DNA from: Ewingella americana ATCC 33852
GTDB lineage: Bacteria > Pseudomonadota > Gammaproteobacteria > Enterobacterales > Enterobacteriaceae
Assembly: GCF_000735345.1 (NCBI RefSeq)
Contig: NZ_JMPJ01000021.1
Coordinates: 1 to 32,501, forward strand
Length of the DNA: 32,501 nt
Direction: 5' to 3'
The notes under the pieces were generated by a model that saw only the letters and a program-made list of their open reading frames with translations, was not told the DNA's origin and ran no database searches. The position numbers were made by a program, and so were the translations under genes. Of this stretch, positions 17,067 through 25,290 are shown piece after piece (within the stretch, counting starts at the first letter, position 1; each line of letters opens with the position of its first letter).

Positions 17067-18242
17067 ATGCCTCTTGCATTGTTAGCGCTGACCATCAGCG
17101 CATTCGCCATAGGAACCACCGAGTTCGTGATTGTTGGCCTGATCCCAACCATCGCCGATCAACTGGGTGTTTCAGTACCATCAGCTGGTCTGCTGGTGTC
17201 TATTTATGCCGTGGGTGTGGCCGTTGGCGCACCTGTTCTGACCGCGCTGACAGGCCGTGTGCCGCGTAAAGCGCTGCTGATTGGCCTGATGGTGTTCTTC
17301 ACCATCGGCAACCTGCTGGCGTGGCAGTCGCCGAACTACAGCACGCTGGTGGTTGCGCGCCTGCTGACCGGGCTGGCGCACGGCGTGTTCTTCTCGATTG
17401 GCTCGACTATCGCCACCAGTCTGGTGTCGAAAGAGAAAGCGGCGTCGGCTATCGCGCTGATGTTTGGCGGGCTGACCGTGGCGCTGGTGACCGGCGTGCC
17501 ATTGGGGACCTTTATCGGGCAGCATTTCGGCTGGCGCGAAACCTTCCTCGCCGTCACGCTGATTGGGGTGATTGCTATCATTGCCAGCGCGATTCTGGTG
17601 CCGAACAACATCAAAAATGGCCCTTCGGCTAAGATTGCCGATCAGCTGAAAGTGTTGATGAACCCACGCCTGTTGCTGATTTACGCGGTCACCGCGCTGG
17701 GCTACGGCGGCGTGTTCACCACCTTCACCTTCCTCGCGCCGATGATGCAGCAGCAGGCTGGTTTCTCCGCCAGCATGGTGAGCTGGATCCTGCTGGCCTA
17801 CGGCGTGTCAGTGGCTATCGGTAACATCTGGGGCGGTAAGTTGGCGGATAAACACGGCGCGGTGAAAGCCCTGAGCATCATCTTCGCGGCGCTGGCTATC
17901 ATCCTGTTTGTGTTCCAGTTCACCGCCAACTTTGCTATCCCGGCACTGATCACCCTGATGGTGATGGGCATCTTCGCTTTCGGCAACGTGCCTGGTTTGC
18001 AGGTGTACGTGGTGCAGAAAGCAGAAGAAGTGACGCCGAACGCGGTCGACGTGGCTTCTGGCCTGAACATCGCCGCCTTCAACGTCGGGATTGCTATTGG
18101 TTCGGTGGTCGGCGGGCAGGTAGTGTCGAGCATCGGGCTGGCGCAAACGCCGTGGATTGGCGCGGTTATCGTGCTTGGCGCACTGGCGCTGATTCGCCTG
18201 AGTGGCCATTTGGATAAGAAAACCCAGCTGGCAATGGCTTAA
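17067..18242 (+). CDS. MFS exporter, DHA1 family (YdhP/AraJ-like)
   Basis: A 391-residue, 12-helix major facilitator. The N-terminus LALTISAFAIGTTEFVIVGLIPTI and the GRVPRKALL loop between helices 2 and 3 are typical of the DHA1 12-helix efflux group that includes YdhP, AraJ and NepI. The matching half-repeat GGKLADKHGAVK sits between helices 8 and 9. The substrate is unknown, with sugars, nucleosides or drugs all possible. The frame opens at a TTG (17052), but ATG 17067 preceded by GGAG is the natural start. This gene is not found between yafC and yafD in E. coli, so it is an insertion in the conserved block, or was lost in E. coli. Divergent placement suggests control by YafC. Confidence 0.87.
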   Translation: MPLALLALTISAFAIGTTEFVIVGLIPTIADQLGVSVPSAGLLVSIYAVGVAVGAPVLTALTGRVPRKALLIGLMVFFTIGNLLAWQSPNYSTLVVARLLTGLAHGVFFSIGSTIATSLVSKEKAASAIALMFGGLTVALVTGVPLGTFIGQHFGWRETFLAVTLIGVIAIIASAILVPNNIKNGPSAKIADQLKVLMNPRLLLIYAVTALGYGGVFTTFTFLAPMMQQQAGFSASMVSWILLAYGVSVAIGNIWGGKLADKHGAVKALSIIFAALAIILFVFQFTANFAIPALITLMVMGIFAFGNVPGLQVYVVQKAEEVTPNAVDVASGLNIAAFNVGIAIGSVVGGQVVSSIGLAQTPWIGAVIVLGALALIRLSGHLDKKTQLAMA

Positions 18243-18264
18243 GGCTATTCGGCAGTGTAACGCG

Positions 18265-18296
18265 CGGCTCACCCTCGGGTGGGCCGTTTTGCTTTT
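18265..18296 (+). terminator. Terminator after the MFS exporter
   Basis: A 9-bp stem (18265-18273 with 18278-18286, one G-T pair) with a CTCG loop is followed by two TTTT runs separated by GC. It lies 22 bases past the exporter stop. Confidence 0.85.
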
Positions 18297-18298
18297 CG

Positions 18299-18332
18299 CT
18301 CATTAACTCATTAACAAGAACTCATTAACAAG
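18299..18332. repeat. Three short CTCATTAAC repeats before yafD
   Basis: The 9-mer CTCATTAAC occurs at 18299-18307, 18307-18315 and 18321-18329. The last two are part of a 13-base direct repeat ACTCATTAACAAG (18306-18318 and 18320-18332), 14 bases apart. The third copy overlaps the candidate -35 box of yafD. They may be regulator half-sites or a slippage product. Confidence 0.7.
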
Positions 18333-18353
18333 GCATACCAATAATCCTATGCT
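18325..18353 (+). promoter_or_regulatory. Candidate yafD sigma-70 promoter
   Basis: TTAACA (18325-18330, one mismatch to TTGACA) and TATGCT (18348-18353, two mismatches to TATAAT) are separated by exactly 17 bases. The leader to the GTG start at 18498 would be about 135 bases, which includes small hairpins (for example GCTGC/GCAGC near 18450) but no riboswitch I recognise. Confidence 0.5.
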
Positions 18354-18497
18354 ACCTTGATAACAGAACGCCGACGGTCAGGCGGGCAGGGTGTATACGA
18401 TTGTAAACAGATTTGGCCTGAGCACTGACGGGCGTATAGTGAAACGTCCGCTGCCTTCGAGCAGCATGATTTTTGATTGAGTGAATAGGCGATAAGC

Positions 18498-19307
18498 GTG
18501 CCGAAAAGAACATATGCAATGAGGTATGTTGCAGGTCAACCGGTCGAGCAGATCTTTCCAGGTGCCATGGCACATCTCAGTACTGGATTGCCTCCCGGAG
18601 CCGCGCTGCCCAATTCCAATACTCTACGCGTTATGGTGTGGAACATTTTCAAGCAACAACGGGCCGACTGGCTCTCGGTGTTGCAAGGTTTTGGCAAAGA
18701 TGCCCAGCTGGTGTTGCTGCAAGAAGCGCAAACCACCCCTGAGCTGATTCGATTTGCTACCTCTCACTATTTGGCCGCCGATCAGGTTCCGGCCTATATG
18801 CTGCCTCAGCACCCCTCTGGCGTGATGACGCTCTCGGCTGCCCATCCGGTCTACTGTTGCCCTCTGCGCGAGCGTGAGCCCCTGCTACGCTTGGCTAAAT
18901 CCGCCTTGGTGACGGTCTACCCGCTGTTGGATGGCAGACTGCTGATGGTGGTGAACATCCACGCGGTGAATTTCAGCATCGGGGTTGATGTTTACAGCAA
19001 GCAGTTGGAGACCATTGGCGAGCAGATTGCGCATCATAAAGGGCCGGTGGTGATGGCGGGGGACTTCAACGCCTGGAGCCGTCAGCGCATTAATGCCTTG
19101 TTCGGCTTCGCCAATAACATTCGCCTGCAAGAGGTGAGGTTCCCTTCAGACTTCCGCCGCCGCGCCTTTGGCCGCCCGCTGGATTTCATCTTCTATCGCG
19201 ATTTGAGCGTCACCAATGCGACGGTGATGGAAACGCAGGCGTCGGACCACAACCCGCTGCTGGTGGAGTTTCTGGCCGATCACAGCGCGGCGAACAAAGC
19301 TCTGTAA
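18498..19307 (+). CDS. yafD: Endonuclease/exonuclease/phosphatase family protein YafD
   Basis: A 269-residue protein of the endonuclease/exonuclease/phosphatase (EEP) fold. Conserved motifs are [21 protein letters not shown] (catalytic Glu), [20 protein letters not shown] (catalytic Asp and Asn) and [11 protein letters not shown] (catalytic His). Near-identical stretches to E. coli YafD, such as [14 protein letters not shown] and VNIHAVNFS, support orthology. Its biochemical substrate is not firmly known; yafD has been linked to egg-white survival in Salmonella, which is literature knowledge. The start is a GTG at 18498 that matches the E. coli N-terminus [11 protein letters not shown]. The E. 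coli neighbour yafE is absent: a terminator and mltD follow directly. Confidence 0.93.
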   Translation: MPKRTYAMRYVAGQPVEQIFPGAMAHLSTGLPPGAALPNSNTLRVMVWNIFKQQRADWLSVLQGFGKDAQLVLLQEAQTTPELIRFATSHYLAADQVPAYMLPQHPSGVMTLSAAHPVYCCPLREREPLLRLAKSALVTVYPLLDGRLLMVVNIHAVNFSIGVDVYSKQLETIGEQIAHHKGPVVMAGDFNAWSRQRINALFGFANNIRLQEVRFPSDFRRRAFGRPLDFIFYRDLSVTNATVMETQASDHNPLLVEFLADHSAANKAL

Positions 19308-19328
19308 GCCGACTCGAAATTTGAGCAT

Positions 19329-19358
19329 AAAAAAAAGCACCCCGAGGGGTGCTTTTTT
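19329..19358. terminator. Bidirectional terminator between yafD and mltD
   Basis: A GC hairpin (GCACCC at 19337-19342 with GGGTGC at 19347-19352, loop CGAG) is flanked by A's on the left and TTTTTT on the right, so it can act on both strands. It stands between the convergent yafD and mltD stops. Confidence 0.92.
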
Positions 19359-19382
19359 GTGGGTATGACGCTGGGCGTAGCA

Positions 19383-20768
19383 TCAGGTGTCTGGCGTTAA
19401 CTTATTGCTGACAAACAGAGTCAGCTTATTGCCGGGCTGAAGGTTGTCAGTGCCAGCATTCCAGCGCATCACATCTTTGATGTTCACGCCGTGACGCTTA
19501 GCAATGCTCGACAACGAATCGCCTTTGCGAACCTGATACGTAATACTGCCGCCGTTACTGCTACTTGCCGAACTGACGCTGTTATCCGCCACTTGCAGGG
19601 TTTGCCCAACTTTTATCGCGCTCGCCGAGCGCAAATTGTTCCAACGCTGTAAATCACGGGTCTTAACGTTCAGTCTTGCTGCAATCCCAGACAAGCTATC
19701 GCCGGAGCGAACCTTGTAAGCTTTTGCGCCAGACGGAGCGTTGCTCGCAAGTCTCGTATTCTGCACGGCTGCGATGTCGCCATCGGCCAGAGAATCCTTC
19801 AACTGCGCTGCATGAGCCGTCGGTAACACAATGTAGTGCGGGCCGTTAGGCGCGGTAACATTTTGTTTGTAGCCAGTATTGTACGACTTAAGCTTAGTCA
19901 GTGACATGCCCGCCATCTCAGCCGCCTGAGTTAACTGCATCTGTTGCCCCACTTCAACACGCGCTAATGCGCGGTCTTGGCTCGGCGTCGGTAAGCTAAT
20001 TCCGTATTTTTTGCTATGCTTTAAAATATCGCTCAAGGCCAACATTTTCGGCACATAAATCGACGTTTCACGAGGAAGCGCCAGTGACCAGAAATCTGTC
20101 GGACGACCTTTAGCTTTATTCGCTTTCACCGCTTGCATGACTCGGCCTTCACCGCTGTTGTACGCCGCGATGGTCAGTAACCAGTCGCCGCCAAACATCT
20201 TGTTCAGGTTTTGCATCATATCAAGCGCAGCAGTTGTGGAAGCCACGACATCGCGACGACCGTCATACCACTGGTTTTGTTTCAAACCATAGTTGCGCCC
20301 TGTTTGTGGCACGATCTGCCACAGCCCCGCAGCGTTAGCCGCCGAGGTTGCTTTAGGGTCAAAAGCGCTCTCCACTATGGGTAGCAGTACCAGTTCCATC
20401 GGCATATTGCGTTTCTTAATCTGCTCGGTGATCCAGTACATGTACGGCTCTGCCCGTAATGTTACATCGTGGAGATAGCTCTTATTTTTTAAGTATTTTA
20501 CTTTTTGCTCACGGATCCGGGCATTTTCCGGAACCTTCATCTTCAGCTCGTCGCCAATGAAGTTCCACAGATTCTTTTGCGCGATAGAGTCATCATTGTC
20601 CAACCATCGCGAAGAGGTTAACCGCCCCCCATCTGTGTACTCTCCTGCTTCACTTTGACTTGCCGAAGACAAACTCTGTGCATGCTGTTCTGGCACCTTC
20701 ACGTCCTGCCTGGACGCTTGGCAACCCACTAGCAACACCGAGGCGAAGATTATCGCTTTTGCCTTCAT
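19383..20768 (-). CDS. mltD: Membrane-bound lytic murein transglycosylase D
   Basis: A 461-residue lipoprotein enzyme that cuts the glycan strands of peptidoglycan with formation of anhydro-muramic ends. The lipobox LLVGC sets the acylated Cys at residue 16. An SLT lysozyme-like domain covers about residues 100-230, with the catalytic Glu in LPIVESAFDPKA, followed by GLWQIVPQTGRNYGL and AAYNSGEGRV. Two LysM peptidoglycan-binding repeats follow at the C-terminus (YKVRSGDSLSGIA and YQVRKGDSLSSIA). Length is near the 452 residues of E. coli MltD. It is transcribed from its own promoter in the 70-bp gap behind gloB. Confidence 0.96.
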   Translation of the reverse strand: MKAKAIIFASVLLVGCQASRQDVKVPEQHAQSLSSASQSEAGEYTDGGRLTSSRWLDNDDSIAQKNLWNFIGDELKMKVPENARIREQKVKYLKNKSYLHDVTLRAEPYMYWITEQIKKRNMPMELVLLPIVESAFDPKATSAANAAGLWQIVPQTGRNYGLKQNQWYDGRRDVVASTTAALDMMQNLNKMFGGDWLLTIAAYNSGEGRVMQAVKANKAKGRPTDFWSLALPRETSIYVPKMLALSDILKHSKKYGISLPTPSQDRALARVEVGQQMQLTQAAEMAGMSLTKLKSYNTGYKQNVTAPNGPHYIVLPTAHAAQLKDSLADGDIAAVQNTRLASNAPSGAKAYKVRSGDSLSGIAARLNVKTRDLQRWNNLRSASAIKVGQTLQVADNSVSSASSSNGGSITYQVRKGDSLSSIAKRHGVNIKDVMRWNAGTDNLQPGNKLTLFVSNKLTPDT

Positions 20769-20800
20769 GTGTGTGTCAATAGTTGCTTAAAAGACGAGCG

Positions 20801-20829
20801 ATAATACTTTGCTTAGCTCAAAAACACAA
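20801..20829 (-). promoter_or_regulatory. Candidate mltD sigma-70 promoter
   Basis: Read on the minus strand, TTGTGT (20829-20824) and TATTAT (20806-20801) are exactly 17 bases apart, matching -35 and -10 boxes. The leader to the mltD ATG would be about 25-30 bases. It lies wholly between mltD and the gloB stop. Confidence 0.6.
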
Positions 20830-20838
20830 CCTTTTGCT

Positions 20839-21594
20839 TCAGAAGCTATCTTTGAGACCCCTTAGATAGGCGAAAACTTGCCAAGAAGGTTTTAAGGGAT
20901 CGTTAAGGTTTAATTTGTTTTGTAAATCAATATCATCGCATCGTAAAAACAGGTTAATTTTACGTTCCAAACCTAGGGTTGTAGGCAGGGAAGGTTGCCC
21001 CTTTTTACGCATTTCCTGCACATTCTGTTCATGAGAATCAATATCAGAATCGTCTGGCAGAATTGACCGGGCAAACTTAAGATTTGAGAGAGTATATTCG
21101 TGCGCGGCGCAGACCAAAGTATCGTCAGGAAGCTGAGCTAACTGTTGAAAGGATTGATACATTTGCTCGGGCGTCCCTTCGAACAATCGGCCGCATCCGG
21201 CGGAAAACATCGTGTCTCCGCAGAATAGGTAAGGGGCGCTATAGTATGAAATGTGACCTAAAGTGTGGCCGGGCGTAGCAAAGATGTGCCATTTCGCCCC
21301 ACCAATTTCGACCTCATCGCCGTTTTTAAGAATTTTCTGAGCACCTTTGCCCGCCGTTTCCTCTGGACCGTACACTTTTACAGCAGGGAAATGCGATAAA
21401 ATCTCATTTACGCCACCCACATGGTCATGATGATGGTGGGTCAGCAGGATGTCCGTGGGGGTTAAATTGCGCGCTTTTAGTACTTCCAGCACCGGAGCGG
21501 CTTCACCCGGATCAACAATCAAACAGTGACCGTTCTGGTCATCCAATAACCAAATGTAATTGTCCTGCAAGGCGGGAATACTGATAAGATTCAT
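20839..21594 (-). CDS. gloB: Hydroxyacylglutathione hydrolase (glyoxalase II)
   Basis: A 251-residue metallo-beta-lactamase-fold hydrolase, the same length as E. coli GloB. It hydrolyses S-D-lactoylglutathione to D-lactate and glutathione, the second step of methylglyoxal detoxification. The dinuclear metal site is visible as [11 protein letters not shown], with further ligands in [12 protein letters not shown] and the [14 protein letters not shown] segment, and [10 protein letters not shown] near residue 165. The frame runs on to 21669, but ATG 21594, preceded by GAGAGGT, gives [17 protein letters not shown] as in other GloB. It is divergent from yafS with a 43-bp gap. Confidence 0.96.
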   Translation of the reverse strand: MNLISIPALQDNYIWLLDDQNGHCLIVDPGEAAPVLEVLKARNLTPTDILLTHHHHDHVGGVNEILSHFPAVKVYGPEETAGKGAQKILKNGDEVEIGGAKWHIFATPGHTLGHISYYSAPYLFCGDTMFSAGCGRLFEGTPEQMYQSFQQLAQLPDDTLVCAAHEYTLSNLKFARSILPDDSDIDSHEQNVQEMRKKGQPSLPTTLGLERKINLFLRCDDIDLQNKLNLNDPLKPSWQVFAYLRGLKDSF

Positions 21595-21637
21595 AGATAC
21601 CTCTCGTTGGCAAACGCTTGTAAGACGAAAATAAAAT

Positions 21638-22372
21638 ATGCTACCAGCCCGCACACGAAAAAAAATCACTGCGCCAGCTTCATGGGATGCCTTCCCCTGC
21701 GGTGAGTATTACCGTGCCGCGCTTGAGCGACAACTTCAAGCATGGTGGGGCAAGTTATATGGTTTCCACCTGTTAAAGATTGGCAATTTGAGCGCCGAGC
21801 TCGACACCTCCGGCTGCCCCATCTCTCATCAGGTTAATGTCGCTGAGCGGGGAGAAAACCTGCATGTCCAAGGTTCACAGTACCAATTGCCTTTCGCACA
21901 CAAGTCGGTGGACGCCTGCCTGCTAGCCCATACTTTAGCCTATGCCGAAGACCCTCACCGGACATTGCGCGAGGTTGATCGCGTGCTGATTGACGACGGC
22001 TGGCTGGTGTTAAGCAGCTTCAACCCGTTGAGTTTAGTCGGCATCGCCAAGCTGGTGCCTTTGGTGCGTAAACGCCAGCCTTATGTCAGCCAGATGTTTA
22101 CCCAAACGCGCTTGCTCGACTGGCTGGGCTTACTTAATTATGAAGTGATGATGAAGAGCCGTTTTCAGGTGCTGCCGTGGTGCGCCAAGGGCGGGAAGAC
22201 GCTGAGTACGCATCTGCCCGCGCTAGGCTGTATGACAGTGATGGTGGCGCGTAAAAGGACGCTGCCGCTGACGCCGAGCGCCAAGAAGGTGCCAGCAAGG
22301 CGTCAGGCTATTCCGCAGGCCGTGGGGGCCAGCAGCAAAAGTTATCGCAAGGATCACCAGAGCGAAGATTAG
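21638..22372 (+). CDS. yafS: SAM-dependent methyltransferase YafS
   Basis: A 244-residue class I methyltransferase of the Methyltransf_11 kind. The first motif is replaced by [13 protein letters not shown]; the later [17 protein letters not shown] and [20 protein letters not shown] match motifs II and III. It matches E. coli YafS closely (for example [21 protein letters not shown]-like) and has the same neighbours gloB and rnhA. The substrate is unknown. The C-terminal 45 residues are basic and vary. Its stop overlaps the convergent rnhA stop by 4 bases. The ATG 21638 has only a weak ribosome site. Confidence 0.9.
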   Translation: MLPARTRKKITAPASWDAFPCGEYYRAALERQLQAWWGKLYGFHLLKIGNLSAELDTSGCPISHQVNVAERGENLHVQGSQYQLPFAHKSVDACLLAHTLAYAEDPHRTLREVDRVLIDDGWLVLSSFNPLSLVGIAKLVPLVRKRQPYVSQMFTQTRLLDWLGLLNYEVMMKSRFQVLPWCAKGGKTLSTHLPALGCMTVMVARKRTLPLTPSAKKVPARRQAIPQAVGASSKSYRKDHQSED

Positions 22373-22836
22373 CTCTCTTGTTTGTAGCCGACGTCATCCA
22401 GCGTCGGATTGCCCGCCGCGTCGCGCGCCAGCACGTCACAACGTTCATTCTCCGGGTGGCCCGCATGGCCTTTGACCCACATCCAGTTCAGCTTATGGCC
22501 CTGAATCGCCGCGTCCAGCCGTTGCCATAAATCGACATTTTTCACCGGCTTTTTGTCGGCGGTTTTCCAGCCGCGCTTCTTCCAGTTGTGGATCCAACTG
22601 GTGATGCCCTGACGCACATATTGGCTGTCGGTGCTTAAAGTCACTTCGCAAGGAGAAGTCAGCGCCTCAAGGGCCACAATGGCCGCCATCAGCTCCATGC
22701 GATTATTGGTGGTCAGCCTAAAGCCCGCGCTAAACTCTTTTTCGTGTTGCTTGTAGCGCAAGATTGCGCCGAAACCACCGGGGCCGGGATTGCCAAGGCA
22801 AGAGCCGTCGGTGAAAATTTCTACCTGTTTGGTCAT
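22369..22836 (-). CDS. rnhA: Ribonuclease HI
   Basis: A 155-residue RNase HI, the same length as in E. coli. It degrades the RNA strand of RNA-DNA hybrids. The four acidic catalytic residues are visible: Asp in [15 protein letters not shown], Glu in [10 protein letters not shown], Asp in [12 protein letters not shown] and Asp in [11 protein letters not shown], with the loop His in [11 protein letters not shown] longer open frame (to 23580) exists only because it runs antisense through dnaQ. The true start is ATG 22836. It is divergent from dnaQ over 69 bases, the classic rnhA-dnaQ arrangement, and convergent with yafS. Confidence 0.97.
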   Translation of the reverse strand: MTKQVEIFTDGSCLGNPGPGGFGAILRYKQHEKEFSAGFRLTTNNRMELMAAIVALEALTSPCEVTLSTDSQYVRQGITSWIHNWKKRGWKTADKKPVKNVDLWQRLDAAIQGHKLNWMWVKGHAGHPENERCDVLARDAAGNPTLDDVGYKQES

Positions 22837-22905
22837 CTCTGGTAGACTCTTCCGCAGAAAGTAAAAGCCAAGTCTGACATAAACGAGCGCTGCGAGCACT
22901 GCAAT
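22837..22905. promoter_or_regulatory. Divergent rnhA / dnaQ promoter region
   Basis: Only 69 bases separate the two starts, so the promoters must overlap the gap and perhaps the neighbouring 5' ends. In E. coli these genes have overlapping divergent promoters. I see no box good enough to name here. Confidence 0.5.
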
Positions 22906-23655
22906 ATGATTTCTTCTCCTACCAGACAGATCGTTCTCGATACCGAAACCACCGGTATGAACAAACTCGGTGTTCACTACGAGGGGCATCGAATCATTGA
23001 AATCGGTGCGGTTGAGGTGATTAACCGTCGCCTGACCGGGCGCAATTTCCACGTCTATTTGAAGCCCGATCGTTTGGTCGATCCCGAAGCCTTTGGCGTT
23101 CATGGGATCAGTGACGAATTCCTCGCCGATAAACCAACCTTTGCCGACATCGCCGACGACTTCCTCGAGTACATTCGCGGCGGCGAGCTGGTTATCCATA
23201 ACGCGACGTTCGACATCGGCTTTATGGATTACGAGTTCGGCATGCTGGGTCGTGGTATTGAGAAGACTGAAACCTTCTGCAAAATCACCGATACCCTGCA
23301 AATGGCGCGCAAGCTGTTCCCCGGCAAGCGCAACAGCCTTGATGCCCTCAGCGATCGTTACCTGATAGACAACAGCAAACGTACCCTGCACGGCGCGTTG
23401 CTTGACTCCGAGATCCTCGCCGAAGTCTATCTGATGATGACCGGCGGTCAGACCATCATGAAATTCACCCACGAAGGCGACCAGAAAACCGGCGCGGACG
23501 GGCAGGGGATCCAGCGCATCGCCAGACCGGCCTCGGGTTTGAAAGTGATCCGCGCCAGCGAGCAGGAAATGGCTTGGCACGAAGAGCGTTTAGATCTGGT
23601 GGTGAAGAAGGGGGGAAGCTGTCTGTGGCGGCCACAACCGGCGGCGGAAGAGTAA
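22906..23655 (+). CDS. dnaQ: DNA polymerase III epsilon subunit (proofreading)
   Basis: A 249-residue DEDDh 3'-5' exonuclease, the proofreading subunit of the replicative polymerase. Exo motifs: VLDTETTGM (residues 10-18), [11 protein letters not shown] (about 98-108), and [14 protein letters not shown] (about 162-175) with the catalytic His and Asp. A QTIMKF motif after the domain resembles the QxxMxF sliding-clamp peptide of E. coli epsilon (QTSMAF). The C-terminal tail with KKGGSCLWR binds the alpha subunit. The N-terminus differs a little from E. coli ([12 protein letters not shown]). It is next to rnhA and a tRNA-Asp, as in E. coli. Confidence 0.97.
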   Translation: MISSPTRQIVLDTETTGMNKLGVHYEGHRIIEIGAVEVINRRLTGRNFHVYLKPDRLVDPEAFGVHGISDEFLADKPTFADIADDFLEYIRGGELVIHNATFDIGFMDYEFGMLGRGIEKTETFCKITDTLQMARKLFPGKRNSLDALSDRYLIDNSKRTLHGALLDSEILAEVYLMMTGGQTIMKFTHEGDQKTGADGQGIQRIARPASGLKVIRASEQEMAWHEERLDLVVKKGGSCLWRPQPAAEE

Positions 23656-23723
23656 GAAATTGCCTTTAAAATGCTCGTCTTGCAGAAAAACTGCTCAGTT
23701 GAGCGAAATTGTCAGGAAAAGCA

Positions 23724-23752
23724 TTGACGCCATGGCGGGCATTCCTTAATAT
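23724..23752 (+). promoter_or_regulatory. Sigma-70 promoter of the tRNA-Asp gene
   Basis: TTGACG (23724-23729) and TAATAT (23747-23752) are spaced exactly 17 bases. A GC-rich stretch CCGCTCCG follows the -10 box, as in stable-RNA promoters under stringent control. The tRNA 5' end is 26 bases beyond the -10 box. This is one of the clearest promoters in the window. Confidence 0.8.
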
Positions 23753-23778
23753 CCGCTCCGTTCTTAACCGAACGGCGC

Positions 23779-23855
23779 GGAGCGGTAGTTCAGTTGGTTA
23801 GAATACCTGCCTGTCACGCAGGGGGTCGCGGGTTCGAGCCCCGTCCGTTCCGCCA
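23779..23855 (+). tRNA. aspV: tRNA-Asp (anticodon GTC)
   Basis: A complete 77-base tRNA gene with an encoded CCA end. The acceptor stem GGAGCGG pairs with CCGTTCC (one G-T pair); the anticodon arm CCTGC-CTGTCAC-GCAGG has GTC at 23813-23815; and the T arm has the universal GGTTCGAGCCC. A discriminator G precedes CCA, as required for tRNA-Asp. Its place after dnaQ equals E. coli aspV, a known site of genomic island insertion. It has its own promoter and terminator. Confidence 0.97.
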
Positions 23856-23862
23856 ACATTCA

Positions 23863-23911
23863 GAAGCCCTGAGTTAGCAATAACTCAGGGCTTCGTTGTT
23901 TCTGCTTTCTG
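23863..23911 (+). terminator. Terminator of tRNA-Asp
   Basis: A perfect 14-bp stem (23863-23876 with 23881-23894) with a GCAA loop follows the tRNA after 7 bases, with a T-rich tract after it (GTTGTTTCTGCTTTCT). The stem shares the CCCTGA core with the terminator at the left edge of the window. Confidence 0.88.
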
Positions 23912-23934
23912 CAAAACAAACTTCCTGTAAAGCA

Positions 23935-23971
23935 TAAAAAAACCGGCGCAAGTCCTCCCTCACGCCGGTTT
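23935..23971 (-). terminator. Terminator of the molybdenum hydroxylase operon
   Basis: A 9-bp stem (23940-23948 with 23963-23971, AAACCGGCG/CGCCGGTTT) with a 14-base loop has seven A's at 23936-23942, which become a T run on the minus strand. It lies 20 bases past the cytochrome gene stop at 23992. Confidence 0.88.
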
Positions 23972-23991
23972 GTCTTCTTCCTATTGACTGC

Positions 23992-25290
23992 TTATTTCAC
24001 TGCGGTTTCTGCCCGCACTTCGCTGACTTTGTGCTGCAAGTCAGGCCACGCGGCCTTTCCGGCATACTCTTGGCGTAAATAATTCAACAAAGTGGCAATC
24101 TGCGCATCGCTCAGGTTATGGCGAAACGCGGGCATAAAGCCCAGCTCGGCCTTGGCCGGATGCTGAATACCGTCGAGCACGATGCGAATCGCATTGTCCG
24201 GCGAGTCGGTAAACAGATTGGTGTTGAGTGCCAGAGAAGGGCGCACACCGGCCATCTGCGGGCCTTTCTCCTGTGCGTGACAGGCCATGCAGGAGCCAGA
24301 GAACAGCCGCGCGCCTTCCGAGGTCAGAGGTTCCACCTTGCTTTCTGCGCGCTGATTCAGCTCGGCGGCGCTGCCCTGCGGCGCGCTGTCACTCTGGAAT
24401 GACATCAGATAAGTAGCGATAGCCTTCACGTCTTCCGCGGGCAGTTGCGACAAGCCCTCGGTGACCACTGGCCCCATCGGCCCGGCGGCGACCCCGTGGT
24501 TGGCCGAATAGCCGGAGCGCATAAAGGTGACGAAATCCTCATGAGTCCACTTCAGCGGCGCGTCGGAGTTCGCCACCAGTGACGGCGCGGTCCATCCTTC
24601 GGCCACGCCTCCGGTCAGATGCTCCTTGCCGCCTTTTTCGCCAAACATCAGGTTTCGCGGCGAGTGGCAGGCGCTACAGTGCCCCAGCCCTTCGGTCAGA
24701 TATTCCCCGCGCTGCCACTCGGCGCTCTTGCTGCTGTCGGTCTTCAGCTCGCCCGGCTTGAGGAACAGCCAGTTCCAGGTCACGATGCCCTGACGAATGT
24801 TGAACGGGAAGCTCAGCGCGGTTTCTGGCGGCGAATACTTCACCGGCGGCTGCGACATCAGATAGGCATACAGCGCCTCGAGGTCAGCATCGCTGGTGCG
24901 GGTAAACGCGGTATAAGGGAAGGCCGGATAGAGGTAATTACCCTCGCGGTCTACGCCGTGGCGCATCGCCCGCTTAAAGGCGGCAAAGGACCACTTACCG
25001 ATGCCGGTTTCAACGTCCGGCGTGATGTTGGTGGAGTAAATCGTGCCGAAGGGGATCTCCATCGCCAGCCCGCCGGTATTGCGCTCGCCGCCGGAGCGGG
25101 TGTGGCACACGGCGCAGTCGCCGAGGTCAGCCAGCTTGCGGCCTTGCTCGATTTTCTCCGGGCTGAAGGTCTGAGTGCCCGGCTGTTTCAACGGCGCGAT
25201 TTCTGGCTGCCAGCTAATGGTCGCGCCGCCAATTACTATTGCCAGCACTGCCACGGCGCCCCATCCGGCGACTTTCTTTATCTTACTCAT
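23992..25290 (-). CDS. Tri-heme cytochrome c, electron acceptor subunit
   Basis: A 432-residue exported cytochrome with three CxxCH heme sites: CAVCH (residues 59-63), CSACH (about 207) and CMACH (about 338). Residues 7-27 form one hydrophobic segment, either a signal peptide or a membrane anchor; no lipobox is present. The layout matches the cytochrome subunit of membrane alcohol, aldehyde and gluconate dehydrogenases (Met ligands likely in SLALNTNLFT-type regions, not assigned). It is the third gene of the operon, joined to the large subunit by an ATGA overlap. It should carry electrons from the molybdenum enzyme to the quinone pool or a terminal oxidase. This is inferred from family and neighbours. 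Confidence 0.88.
   Translation of the reverse strand: MSKIKKVAGWGAVAVLAIVIGGATISWQPEIAPLKQPGTQTFSPEKIEQGRKLADLGDCAVCHTRSGGERNTGGLAMEIPFGTIYSTNITPDVETGIGKWSFAAFKRAMRHGVDREGNYLYPAFPYTAFTRTSDADLEALYAYLMSQPPVKYSPPETALSFPFNIRQGIVTWNWLFLKPGELKTDSSKSAEWQRGEYLTEGLGHCSACHSPRNLMFGEKGGKEHLTGGVAEGWTAPSLVANSDAPLKWTHEDFVTFMRSGYSANHGVAAGPMGPVVTEGLSQLPAEDVKAIATYLMSFQSDSAPQGSAAELNQRAESKVEPLTSEGARLFSGSCMACHAQEKGPQMAGVRPSLALNTNLFTDSPDNAIRIVLDGIQHPAKAELGFMPAFRHNLSDAQIATLLNYLRQEYAGKAAWPDLQHKVSEVRAETAVK

Noticed and set aside
18392-18399. GTATAC before yafD as another HpxS site
   Set aside because: Only the 6-base core matches; the flanks TT and AA are missing and the gene has no link to allantoin.
22837-23580. 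N-terminal extension of rnhA to a 403-residue protein
   Set aside because: The added 248 residues are the antisense of dnaQ, show no family features, and the protein from ATG 22836 is exactly RNase HI length.
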